A DNA stretch of 64,000 bases from Berberis thunbergii (Eukaryota; Streptophyta; Magnoliopsida; Ranunculales; Berberidaceae): the NCBI GenBank assembly GCA_003290165.1, contig QNQO01001860.1:62001-126000 (forward strand). The letters are read 5' to 3'. The position numbers were made by a program, and so were the translations under genes. The notes beneath the pieces are model-generated. The model had not been told where the DNA came from, searched no databases, and worked only from the letters and a program-made list of their open reading frames with translations. How positions within the stretch are numbered: the stretch's first letter is position 1; the number at the start of each line of letters is the position of its first letter. Below are positions 23,166-34,437 of this stretch, one piece after another.

Positions 23166-23632
23166 AAGCAAAAGAGATATGAACTTGTCAGAAGAATGAA
23201 AATCAATCTAGTCGATATCCTCCATGTACAACCCACCAATTCTCCTCTATGGACAACCCACCACTGATTCTGGTTTTTCCATTTTATTGCGATCCTTTTT
23301 AAGTGGCGAGTTTAATCTATTTTGCTATGGACCACCTTCACCAGTACCTTATGGGTCAGTAGCTTTCTAAAGTTTATAACTTTAGCAGTTCCTTATATGC
23401 ATGGGAGTTACCTTCAAAGCTTCACTTATCTGCTAATAAGTGTTGTTTTGGAGACTGCCTCTTGCGAGATATATTTCCTAATGCAACATTTCCCCCTCCG
23501 AGAAAAGAAAGGATTTTGGGGTTTTGTATCATTACACAGCCGAAACTTAATGGGCTTAGTGGGTTCACATTAATAAGGCTTGTTTCCTTTGGAGAGACTA
23601 GAATCACAACAGTACCACACCTCATGGGATTT
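23166..23632 (+). pseudogene. Truncated copy of the TAF1C-like gene
   Basis: Bases 23168-23265 match the 5' leader of the gene at 31470 (around 31218-31310), and 23265-23630 match its internal coding sequence (about 32388-32750). About 1.1 kb present in the gene is missing, and the joint is not at an exon border. The copied coding part reads FPPPRKERILGFCIITQPK and GLSGFTLIRLVS but has frameshifts and stops (for example TTTCTAAAG where the gene has CTTGTAAAG). This is a DNA-level duplicate with an internal deletion, not a retrocopy. Confidence 0.93.
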
Positions 23633-23826
23633 TTTTTTGTTTTTACCAGAAAAACACGTCATCATCATTCTTGTCATTATTATTGTTTATCATTATTTCA
23701 CATTTATGTTTTTGTCATTTTAGTTTCTAAAGTTATCCTAGTTGCTACCTTAATTTACATTGCAAATCTTTTTAGCCTAAAAAAAATCTACCAACTTCCA
23801 GCTAGCGATGCGATTCATACTTATTA

Positions 23827-24668
23827 GAGCATCTTCAATCATCCCCCTAAAAGCTATTTTAGGAGTTCCATTGAAAAAAAAAAACCCCTTCAATCATCCC
23901 CCAGTATAACTTCTCCCTCAACTTCACCCTAAATTTAGGGGGAAGTTAACCATCCCCTATATTTCAAATATTAATAAAATATTCAAATGTTTTAGTTACT
24001 AAATTAAAAATAAAAACAAAAGTATTTAAATAATAGTATAATTAAAAAATAATTATTGAAAAGCATTTAAATAATAGTATAATTAAAAAACTATTAATAC
24101 TAATTTAAATAATGATAAATAATTAATTAAAAATTATTAATAGTATAATTAAAAATAAATTAATACTAATTTAAACAAAAGTAATTATTAATTCTAATTT
24201 AAATAATGATAAAATTATTAATAGTAATTATCTAAATAATGATGTAAAAAATGGAAGATATATTTAAATAATGATTAAAAAATTAATTGTTAATACTATT
24301 TTTTAACTCCCAATTTTTTTAATTAGTCAAGTTTAAATTAATAATAGTATAATTAAAAAAAATATCTATATAATAGTATAACTAAAAATAATAATATTAT
24401 ATATTTAAGTTGAAATTAATAATAATATATTTAATAATATAATTGAAACTAATTATTATAATTATATTAAGTTGAAATTAATAATAGTATAATTGAAATT
24501 AAATTGGTATAGAAAAGTTGAAGATATATTAAAATAATGATGAAAAAGTTAAAATAGGAGATGTGGTTGGAGTGGTGAAGAAATAGGGGACCCCTAAATT
24601 TAGCTTTTGATTAAAATGAGGGATGGTTCATCCCCCGAGGGATGATTCATCCCCCATTTTAGATGCTC
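23827..24668. mobile_element. PIF/Harbinger (Tourist-like) MITE, 842 bp
   Basis: The ends are GAGCATCTTCAATCATCCCCC on the left and the complement of GGGATGATTCATCCCCCATTTTAGATGCTC on the right. TTA flanks both sides (23824-23826 and 24669-24671), the target duplication of PIF/Harbinger elements. The interior is extremely AT-rich, built from irregular repeats of AATAGTATAATTAAAAA, and has no coding frame. Confidence 0.82.
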
Positions 24669-25046
24669 TTAGAAAGTTATAAAGAAGATATTCTCATTTT
24701 TTATTTTTTAAAGGACTAAAAAGTGGATTTAGCAATTGATTAGATATTGTTTTCATGTAATGCACACAAATGTTTACTAGGATAATGTTTACTGTGCACA
24801 AGTTGGGGGCACCAGAGTGGCTTATACATGATTTTACCCAAAAAATGTAGGCATAAAAACAGAAAAATCAGCTGAATATCTTCATAATACTTGGATAAAT
24901 ATCAGATGATCATCCAGAATAGCACACAGACTGTTAAGCTTTCGTGTAGGTTTCCAATTGGTTCTTACACACTCCAAATGTGTAGAATGACAGTCAGGGG
25001 CGGGGTGTTCATGAACTACAAAAATTCTGTGTGACATCTTTGGGGT

Positions 25047-25868
25047 TTGTTGCAACTTTTTGAATTGTTGTTTACTTCACTGATCTGTCAATCCCGGACT
25101 TGTGTTGCTAGCGTCTTGGCTTTTATTCCCACCGGGTGGGCAATCCTATGTGTAAGTAAACAGTCACTTCATATGTTTATGAAGTTCAACACATTCCATT
25201 GCCCATTTCATAGGGTGAAAGTGACAGAGATCCATCATTTAATTAGTTTGCAGGAAGAATTGCCAAATTTGATTTATATGAATAATAAATTCCCCTACCA
25301 GCGAGATTATCTAGTAAACCACCATATCGGTATTATTGAAATGAAAAATACTGAGTTGATTTTGTTGAACTAGAATCCTGTGCGGTCCACAAGGTTTTCA
25401 ACAAAATTTTCGATATATTTATGTGAATCTACTTATCTTTCATTTTAAAACTAAAGAGCACAGTGAAACGTATGGATCCTATAATACTAAATAACCTAAA
25501 TTGGACTATATTACTATTATTTGGTATTATCCCTATTAGAGTAGTGCATAAAATCCTTTGTTTTCCAGTGTTTATATCATATTTCTACACCTGTTTGTTC
25601 ATATCTTCAAAATGTACATCAGCTTCCTTAATTATTTGTCATGTTTATGCAGCTATCACATGGAAGAGGATTGTGGGACTCAGTGCGCGAGATTGCCAGA
25701 CTGTATGATGCTGGAGTGGGTATGATTAAATTTGCGCCCGTGGCTATACTCTCATGGTTCCTATTTGTATCCACCTTCCAGTCTCGACTTCTGTTTAACC
25801 AAGCATTCAGACATGGTCTTGAGATCTCCCTCATTCTCGCTGGAAACAAGGCCAATATCGAGACTTGA
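25047..25868 (+). pseudogene. Last two exons of a callose synthase gene
   Basis: The exon ending at 25151 (donor GTAAGT) encodes ASVLAFIPTGWAILC after a frameshift that splits it from FTDLSIPDL. The exon 25653-25868 (acceptor TTTATGCAG) encodes GLWDSVREIARLYDAG, AILSWFLFVSTFQSRLLFNQ and LEISLILAGNKANIET, then a stop. These are the last membrane-region segments of plant callose synthases (GSL/CalS), most like the CalS9/CalS10 branch. Phases match across the 501-bp intron and splice signals persist, so this is a genomic duplicate. The catalytic loop and everything upstream are missing. Confidence 0.88.
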
Positions 25869-26734
25869 CCATTCAAATCTTCATGATGAAAGTTTCTTCT
25901 TTCTGAGGCATCCCTTCTCTATCTGTTGCAAGGGAAACATAATGCTAACTTAAATGTGTAAAGAGAGGTAGGTTGGGTTGGGGAAATTATAAACCATTTT
26001 GTTTTTCATGAGGGATAATACTATATAATCAGCAAGATACATCGTAAAATTATATTCAAGAATGTCTTCAAGTCCTGATTGCAACATGTTTTCTATTTTT
26101 GTTTTTGTTCTTTATGATTATAGCTTGATCAAAATGTTATGTTCACTACATACTTGTCTATTCTTTGTATTGATTCAAGTTTGAATAGATTAAAAAAAAT
26201 GTGAACCTAATAGATGGTTTTTGATGAAGCTGCACAACTTAAAGTATGTGAATATGATATTCCCTTTCAACTCATGGCATTCATTATGCTATTCATTGGT
26301 GACAAAAAACTTCGTATGATTTACCCCTAGATTGAGAAGGATGTGAGAAAAAGTTGGTCTAAGTTGCAAATAAAAATTAATCAAAGCTAAAAAAAAACTT
26401 ACTGAAGTAAAAATTGGATGAGTTGCTCTCATGTGCTGGTAAGGGACTAAATATCTTCTCCTCCCTAATGTTTTATAACTGTTGTGAAGTAAAAGATTTG
26501 GAGAGAGAACTATGGACATGGAATCTACTAATTCATGTAGTTCAAACATTAATGATTCTGAGTTTTACCTAGCCATAGCATCGAAAAACGGTGCTAAACT
26601 AGACCAATTTACTTCCAATGTTCTTCTAGATGCTAAGATCGGTTGAAATAACACAACACTTTCTGTTGTTGTGCAGTTCTGAGACAGGACATGTGTCAAA
26701 AGATCTACAAGAAATGCCCACAACTATTAAGATG
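25869..26734. other. Spacer between gene relics
   Basis: The first part may be former callose synthase 3' UTR. No other coding, repeat or RNA signal recognised. Confidence 0.5.
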
Positions 26735-27038
26735 AGCCAATTTAAGCGAGGAAACTGCACTACACATTGCAGCAAGGACTGGGTTAGTCAATATAGTCAG
26801 GTTTCTTTATTGATTCTGACCCTGGAGATGTGAAAAATGGAGACCCAAGGTTAACTAGGATTTTCAATTACAAGGACACTGCTTTGCATGAGGCAGTGCG
26901 AAGTTGTCACTATTTAGCTGCTGAGGCAATTTACAAAAACATTGTGGAGCAGATTATAAATACTTTGTCAATCTGTAGCTTATGGAGATCCCGGGGGTAG
27001 AACAACTCTTCACGTAGCCATACTTCTCAATGAAACAG
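26735..27038 (+). pseudogene. Ankyrin-repeat gene relic
   Basis: In successive frames the sequence reads ETALHIAARTGLVNIV (26751-26798), NYKDTALHEAVRS (around 26865-26905) and GGRTTLHVAILLNET (ending at 27038, before a GTAACT donor). Three TALH-type ankyrin repeat cores, spaced as in plant ACD6/ITN1-like ankyrin proteins, are separated by frameshifts and a stop (TAG near 26998). Neither start nor membrane region is present. Confidence 0.8.
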
Positions 27039-27194
27039 GTAACTACGAGTAGGGGTGAACCCAAAATTTTAGTCGAGGGAGGGCGAAATGGAAAATACTT
27101 ATTAGTTGATAATAGTAGTTATCAATGGTAAAAGCAATTTTTTTTCTTCTACCTGAGCTAGTAACTAATAAAAAATACAACTATAACAAATACA

Positions 27195-27310
27195 TTGCAT
27201 ATACTAAATTGGATCCAGGGTAAAAGGCATATGAAGGGAGCACCAGAGGCCATTGCATATACTAAATTGGATCCAGGATAAAAGGCATATGAAGGGAGCA
27301 CCAGAGGCCA
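27195..27310 (+). repeat. 58-bp tandem duplication
   Basis: Two adjacent copies (27195-27252 and 27253-27310) begin TTGCATATACTAAATTGGAT and end GGAGCACCAGAGGCCA, with one base difference (CCAGGG versus CCAGGA). The second half of the unit is also the start of the larger tandem repeats that follow. Confidence 0.93.
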
Positions 27311-27317
27311 CCACGCA

Positions 27318-27557
27318 TGTAACGACCCGATTCGCACAGTAAAATATTGTCTACTTTGGGGCCAACCGGCCCGCACGGCTTTAAAATGCCTCTTACTATG
27401 GGGATCCAACCTCGCACATAAGTAGCACATCCCCCTCCCGCACCCAGGCGATGTGGGACTATGTCCCCCTTTGTAGCTCATTTAACCTCTCTCGGGCTCG
27501 TTGGGCCTATTGGGCTCCAACCCTCACCCTCAGGTCCGCCCACTCCAGGGTCTCACA
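27318..27557 (-). mobile_element. Solo LTR related to the TRIM
   Basis: On the minus strand it starts TGTGAGACCCTGGAGTGGGC and ends GGGTCGTTACA. It aligns along its length with the TRIM LTRs at 17187 but is clearly diverged. ACGCA flanks it on both sides (27313-27317 and 27558-27562), a perfect target duplication, and the unfilled site is visible in the other tandem units. It keeps the snRNA-type USE (27449-27459, minus strand), while the TATA region has decayed to CTTATG. Confidence 0.93.
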
Positions 27558-29570
27558 ACGCACCTCTCTCTATCTCACTCTGTCTTTTGTTTTTTCTCTA
27601 GGGTTTGGTACTTTGAAATCCTTGAATCATTAAAAACAATTTCAACCCAACCACCTAATCCTTATCATCTCGTATCTTATTTCCATGAATTGATCCAAGT
27701 TGTTCATCGATTTGATGATAAGATGTCATACGTGGAATGGTTATGAAGAGATTGTCAGCCAATTATAGCTCTGAAATTTTCGATGAGATAGAAGGGTGTT
27801 GCATCTCTACTTACTGAAAAATATGTTCACCTCTTTTCACTTTCATCAAATCATTGCACCCTTCAAAAGCTTCAGTGTTTTGTGATAAAAGAAAAATGAA
27901 ATTTAAATGTAAAAAGTTTGTCACCTTTCGATGAAATATTTGTTTATATTAATAATTAACTAGTATACCAGCTGTGTCGTTGGCATAATCATACACTTTC
28001 TACATAGCGTACAACACAGGTACAATATCATACATTCGGCATGCCACCCTAGTTCTTGGGTCGTGCCTTCGACCGACACTCCCCAAACATGTCACTAAAT
28101 TACCAAATGTAAAAACAAATTATGGATTATCATTAAAAGAAAATTTTAACCTCTTATTATATAGTTTTAAAAAATACCATGGAAATCAATAATTCTATTA
28201 AATAAAAACTTGAAATTTATAAAATCACTCAAACATATTTTTGCCCTTTTATTTGGGGTTTAAAAAAATATATATGAAAACATTTTTATTACTAGAGGGG
28301 GTAATGTTTGGGTTGAATTAGACTCCTGATTTATTTTTTAGGATTGGCTTGGAGTTCTATTTGGGTTGAATTAGGTTTTCGGGTGAATTGAGCTTTGGAT
28401 TGAATTAGACAGTGAGTTTTATTTTTTAGTTGAATTAGAGATTTTGGGTTGAATTAGGCTTGGGGTTCTATTTTTTTTATTTGTTTGTATGAAAAGCTAT
28501 TTTTAGATAATGACTTTGTTTATTTTCCAATAAGGGCGAGAAAACCATTTATCAATTATCATTCATTATTGAATAGGTAAAGAACGATAATAATAATATA
28601 GATGATTCATTTTCATCTAAACAGTGAACCGAATTGATTTTGATCGATTTCAAAAATTTCAAACCAAAACTGACCAACTATAATCGAATAGACAAACTAT
28701 TTTAACATATTACGTATTTTTTTTATATAAAATACAAAATAATTATTATACATATTCGGCCGGTTTGGTTTTGTTGGTTAAAATCACATAAAAACCAAAA
28801 ATCGAAGCGACCAATTTAGTTTCTAATTTTTAAAACCGATTAACCGACCAAACCGATCAAAGGTCAACAATCCAGATAGAGACGGTCAAGATTGCCCCGC
28901 AGTAAAACCAAAAGCACATGTAATTCTAAACACCATAGCAACCCACAATCACTCTCAGCACAACTGCAGAGTAAAAGGCCTACGAAGGGAGCACCAGAGG
29001 CCACCACGTGCCTCTCTCTCTTTCTCACTCTGTCTTTTGTGTTTTCTCTAGGGTTTGGTATTTTGAAATCCTTGAATCATTAAAAACAAATTCAACCCAA
29101 CCACCTAACCCTCATCATCTCGTATCTTATTTCCATGAATTGAACCAAGTTGTTCATCGATTTGATGATAAGATATCATACGTCGAATGGTTATGAAGAG
29201 ACTGTCAGCCAATTACAGCTATGAAATTTCATATTCGACAAGATAGAAGGGTGTTGCGTCTCTACTTACCGAAAAATATGTTCACCTCTTTTCACTTTCA
29301 TCAAATCACCGCACCCTTTGAAAGCTTCAGTGTTTTGTGATAAAAGAAAATTTAAATTTAAATGTAAAAAGTTTCTCACATTTCTATAAAATATTTGTTT
29401 ATATTAATAATTAACTAGTGTACCAGTTGTATCGTTGGCACGATCATACACTTTCTACATAGCGTACAACAAAAGGTACAATATCATAACTTCGACATGC
29501 CACCCTAGTTCTTGGGTCGTGCCTTCGACCGACACTCCCCAAACAGGTCACTAAACTACCAAATGTAAAA

Positions 29571-29792
29571 GAGTGAGGCTAGGAAACCATGTTTTGTAAA
29601 CATGTTTTGCAACCAGTATGATGTGGCATCGTTAGAGTGGAATTTTTACAACTTTGATATACACATAAAATCTTTGGGGATTTTATCATTCTTACGAGAT
29701 CATGACACGTCATCATGGTTGCCAAACATGTTTACAAAACATGGTTTCCTAGCATTATTCAATGGAATAAACATGGTTTCCTAACATTATTC
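29571..29792. mobile_element. MITE, family A, copy 2
   Basis: Inserted in tandem unit 2 and absent from unit 1. It starts GAGTGAGGCTAGGAAACC and ends GGTTTCCTAGCATTATTC at 29760. Nearly 40 bp of inverted repeat (AACCATGTTTTGTAAACATG) makes a strong hairpin. Bases 29768-29792 repeat the right end (ACATGGTTTCCTAACATTAT), as from an imperfect excision or gap repair. Confidence 0.8.
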
Positions 29793-30715
29793 ATGGATTA
29801 TCAATAAAAATAAAAATTTAACCTCTTGTTATATAGTTTAAAAAAATACCATGGAAATCAATAATTCTATTAAATAAAAACTTGAAATTTATAAAATCAC
29901 TCAAACATATTTTTGTCCTTTTATTTTGGGTTTAAAAAAAATATGTGAAAACATTTTTATTACTAGAGGGGGTAATGTTTGGGTTGAATCGGACTCCGGA
30001 TTTATTTTTTAGGATTGGCTTGGAGTTCTATTTGGGGTGAATTAGGGGTTCGGGTGAATTGAGCTTTGGATTGAATTAGGGACTTTGGGTTGAATTAGGC
30101 TTGGGGTTCTATTTTTATTTTTATTTTTTTTATTTGTTTGTATGAAAATCTATTTTTAGATAATGACTTTGTTTATTTTTCAATAATGGCGAGAAAACCA
30201 TTTATCAATTATCATTCATTATGGAATATGTAAAGAAATATAATAATAATATAGATGATTCATTTTCATCTAAACAGTGAATCGAATTGATTTTGATCGA
30301 TTTCAAAAATTTCAAACCGAAACCGACCAACTATAATTGAACCGACTAAAATCGAATCGACCAACTATTTTAACATATTACATATTTTTCTATAAAATAT
30401 AAAATATTTATTATACATATTCGGTCGGTTCGATTTTGTTGGTTAAAATCACATAAAAACCAAAAATCAAAGCGACAAATTTAGTTTCTAATTTTTAAAA
30501 TCGATTAACCGACCAAAACAATTAAAGGTCAACAATCCAGACAGAGACAATCAAGATCGCCCAGCAGTAAAACCAAAAGCACATGTAATTCTAAACACCA
30601 TAGCAACCCACAATCCCTCTCAGCACAGCTGCAGAGTAAAAGGCCTACGAAGGGAGCACCAGAGGCTACAACGCGCCTTTCTCTCTCACTATGTCTTTTG
30701 TGTTTTCTCTAGGAT

Positions 30716-31002
30716 TGATGTTAGAATGTCAATCCTATTTAGTATTTATTTGAGATTAGAATGTATTAGTTAGAACAATATTCTATTTTAGGGAATATTA
30801 ACTTGTTTTGAATTAGGAGTTATTGTTTGATTAGAATTAGGTATGAATTCAATTAGAAAGTATTAATTTTGCTTTCAGTTATAAATACATATGATGTAAT
30901 AGAGCTTAGGCAAGTAATACAAATTTTTATTTTAATTTATTAGTGGCTAATCCTCAATAAAAATATTTAGGTGATTTGATTTTCAATCAAAAGGTCAAAG
31001 TT
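30716..31002. mobile_element. AT-rich insert in tandem unit 3 (possible solo LTR)
   Basis: Compared with units 1 and 2, about 285 bp are inserted between TTTTCTCTAGG and GGTATTTTGAAA. The insert contains TGTTAGAATGTCAATCC near its start and a TATAAATAC TATA-like motif late in it, as in short copia LTRs. I could not define a convincing CA end or target duplication. Confidence 0.5.
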
Positions 31003-31469
31003 TCTATTTGGTATTTTGAAACACTTGAATCATTAAAAACAATTTCAACCCAACGACGTAACCCTCATCATCTCGTATGTTATTTCCATGAATTGATCAA
31101 GTTGTTGATCGATTTGACGATAAAATGTCATTCGTGGAATGGTTATGAAGAGACTGTCTGCCAATTACAGCTCTACTTACTGGAAAATCTGTCCACCTCG
31201 AGCTCCCGACGAAAGAAAGAGGACAGATGAACTTGTCAGAAGAATGGAAGTCAATCTGGTCTATCTCGTCCGTGTACAACCCACCACTTCTTCTCCATGG
31301 GCAATCTGCAAAACCCTTAGGTCCTCTCTTCTTCACCTCTTGTTCACAAACCCTAAACATCCTCCTCTCTTCTCCATGTCTCCTTTTCGATGACCCACTC
31401 CCTCGCATCTCTACACGTCCTCTTATCGCTCCATCTCTCAACCCAATCGAGTCCAATGAGCCCACAACA

Positions 31470-33896
31470 ATGTCTAACAACAATCTTCAAATCCTTAGAT
31501 GTCCTCCTCCCAATGCCAAAACTTTCTTGATTTTTTTCCCCACTGGCCATAATTTGGATCGGGTTGGGTTTGTCAAATTATTATCCCTAGAAGAAGAAGA
31601 ACAAGTGTCCCAGCCCCAACTATCCATCGATGAATGCAATATATATGTCGCAAACCAAGAGTTCAGTTGTCGGATTCTTAAAATTTCGGTTACTTCGTCT
31701 TCTTCTTCTTCAGGTAATTCACTAGTTATTGGCTTTCTTTCGGCTACTACATTGTATGCTGTGCACTGGTATAGAGTAGAGATGAGTAAGTGGGGTCCCG
31801 ATTTGGCAAAACCTGTTTTAGTTTATTTAGGAACCAAAAGGTTTAATAACATGGTTGTACATTCTTGTTGGAGTCCACATTTAGACGAAGAATGTTTAGT
31901 TTTGTTAGAGAATGGTGAATTATATTTATTTGATATGGGTGATTGTTTCAGAGTCAATAAGTTTCCCACCATGTTGAAAGGAACTAGAATCAACTATTCA
32001 TTCAATGATTTCGATTCTAAGGATGTATGGGTCAGCTGTGAGTTCACTTGGCATCCTCGCATTTTTGTTGTTTGTTCTTCTTCAGCTGTTTTTCTTGTTG
32101 ATGGCTGGTTTCATGATGGCAATGTCAACATTTTAGCCAAAATAGAAATGTTTGTTTTGAATCATTCCATAGGAAATGAGAAATTTATTGCGTTCTGCAA
32201 GGCTGGTTCCAATGGGTTCTACTACAGTGTGGCAACTGATAATTATTTGTTCCTCTTAGATACTAGAAAGCCAATGACCCCTTTGTTGCAATGGACTCAT
32301 AAGCTTGATAATCCCCGGTACATCAATGTCTTCAAATTGTCAGAGCTAAGGTCATTGGCGGAGGAGGACGATTATAAGTGGGCTACTGATTCTGGTTTTG
32401 CCATTTTATTGGGATCCTTTTTAAGTGGCGAGTTCAATCTCTTCTGCTATGGACCACCTTTACCAGTACCTAATGGGTCAGTAGCTTGTAAAGTTCATAA
32501 CTTTAGCAGTTCCTTCTATGCATGGGAGTTACCTTCAAAGTTTCACTTATCTGGTAATAAGTGTTGTTGTGGAAACTGCCTCTTGAGAGAGATATTTTCT
32601 AATGCAGCATTTCCCCCACCGAGAAAAGAAAGGATTTTGGGGTTTTGTATCATTACACAGCCAAAACCTAATGGGCTTAGTGGGTTCACATTAATAAGGC
32701 TTGTTTCCTCTGGAAGGCTAGAATCACAACAGTACCACGCTTCATGGGATTGTTGTGGTCAGGAATTGAACAAATCAAGGGTGAAAAATTCTCTTCCCTG
32801 TTTTCTTGGTGATGAGAAATACAAATTTGTAAGGAGATTTAGGTACTTGAATCTCGATTATCTACTTGGATACCTGAATGGCGATCTTTCTAGCATCTTG
32901 CTTTCAAAAGTGCAAAACCCCCTCTCTGATGCCTATAAAACAATGTCATTTACTCAGAACAGGTGCAAACTCATATGTGATATGTTAAAAGCTGGTAGAG
33001 TTGACAGTTTGGATTCGCCTCCTGCGATTGCCAATGTTACTAATACTATTGGTGGCCCGATGAGCATACATGAAGTTGCCTCAAGTAGGATTTGGGCAGG
33101 CTTAACAGTAGATCTATTACAGCTGGCATTTACCGCTTGTTCAGAAGTCATGGACGCTCTTGTAGACCATAGAACGATCAATTTAGATTTTATGGACATT
33201 CCAGACATGCCCCAAATGCCACCATTTTCCCAAAAGACGCCTTCAAGCAGAAGCAACAAGGTGTCACACAAGAAGCCACTTAAGAATGACCTTGTTGGTC
33301 CCTTGCTTCCTCTGCCTCTTTTACTCACTCTTCGTGAAGTTGATGTAAAGAATTGTTTGGCATCAGAAAATGAAGTGAATAAGTTTTCGACTGAGGAAGA
33401 ACTGACCCACCAATGTGATGTGGTCAAGAGGGCAGCTAATGATATGCTTTCATCAGAATCCTGTCCTAGTTTGAATGATTCCTGTCTTGGTTTGGATGGT
33501 TCCGGTGTTGTCTCCCTTGCCAATGATGGAGAGGAGAAATGGGTTGGTTCCAAAGAACCCACGTCTTTATTATTTTATAAGCCCACTGCATTTTCAGGGA
33601 AAAACAAGTCGAACAAGGATATTTCACAGGAAGATCCTATTTATGAAGATGAGAAGTTTGATACCTTCATTGCCAAAAGACGTTTGAAGCATCCTACTAC
33701 CAATCCTCCAGAGGAAGCAGTTGGTATAGAGATGTTTGATGATCTCTGCCCTATAAAGCTGAATTTTGATTTTTCTCCAATGAAATTCGACTCTAAGGAC
33801 GAGGTGAAAGCGTACAAACTACTCCATAGACAATTCTCAAAATGGCAACAAGACTGTAAGCCATATCAAGATTTTTTAGCCACATCCAATATCCAA
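31470..33896 (+). CDS. TAF1C-like protein (Pol I selectivity factor subunit, beta-propeller type), main exon
   Basis: An uninterrupted 809-codon exon from ATG at 31470 (MSNNNLQILRCPPP) to a GTAAGT donor after 33896. TAF1C/SL1 recruits RNA polymerase I to rDNA; plant members are poorly studied and usually listed as uncharacterised. The first 450 or so residues contain blade-like strands typical of the family (GFLSATTLYAVHWYR, DVWVSCEFTWHPRIFVVCSS, NYLFLLDTRKPMTPLLQW, LLGSFLSGEFNLFCYGPP). The C-terminal half has FRYLNLDYLLGYLNGDLSS and IHEVASSRIWAGLTVDLLQL, then acidic and Lys-rich tracts. The frame is open upstream to 31227, but that part is leader-like Ser/Pro-rich sequence, so I chose 31470. 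The end is unclear: reading on gives ten extra residues, while an exon from 34127 would give VTGKKPSPRK and stop. A partial duplicate lies at 23166. Confidence 0.72.
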
Positions 33897-34437
33897 GTAA
33901 GTCCCCTGATTTTACAAACTTATTTATAGTTTTCTGAAGCCATTTTATTCGTTTATTTTTTCAGAAGGAAAATTATAAGAGAAAAATACCAATTCGTTAG
34001 TATCTAGTACTTGAGCTAATGTGAAGAAGTTATTAAGTTTCAACATGCTTGTGGTTGCAAGGATTGTGCTTTAATTCTAGAAATTCGGAGAGACAGAATT
34101 TCACTGATGAAATGTTTACTCTCAGGTGACTGGAAAAAAACCAAGCCCTCGGAAATAGTAGTTTTCATGTATTCTCAGAGCGAAGATACATACGCAGGTG
34201 TGTCACATAATTCCATTTCCTTAACCCTTGGTCCTTTAATTTATATATATTTATTTGTGATATACTTCAAGTTTTTCAGTTTTGTATTATGTTGTATGTT
34301 GGTGCATGTAGTCATTCCTAATGGTAGGGATTTATATTATGATTGACCTTCCGAATGTTATATCATTAAAGCACATCATTTCACTTGGCATATAGTTATA
34401 TCTACAATTGTCTAAGAAGACTTTGTTAATGATGCAG
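33897..34437. other. 3' part or intron of the TAF1C-like gene
   Basis: Likely intron followed by a short last exon (acceptor CTCTCAG, coding from 34127 to a TAG about ten codons later) and 3' UTR. No other feature recognised. Confidence 0.35.

Larger units (their letters stand above)
27279..31199 (+). repeat. Threefold tandem repeat before the TAF1C-like gene
   Basis: Units start with a TAAAAGG(C)C(A/T)...GAAGGGAGCACCAGAGGC motif at about 27279, 28971 and 30636. Without later insertions, units 1 and 2 are each about 1445-1450 bp. All contain TTTTCTCTAGG then GGTATTTTGAAA, GAATCATTAAAAACAA and CATCTCGTAT. Unit 3 is partial and diverges at about 31199, where the TAF1C-like gene leader begins. 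Each unit carries its own insertion: a solo LTR in unit 1, MITE family A in unit 2 and an AT-rich insert of about 290 bp in unit 3. The repeat therefore came first and the insertions later. Confidence 0.9.

Noticed and set aside
27279..31199. CRISPR-like or satellite array
   Set aside because: Three long units with unrelated insertions and no short repeat-spacer pattern; it is a local tandem duplication.
32954..33562. 202-codon minus-strand frame
   Set aside because: Exact antisense shadow of the TAF1C-like coding exon.
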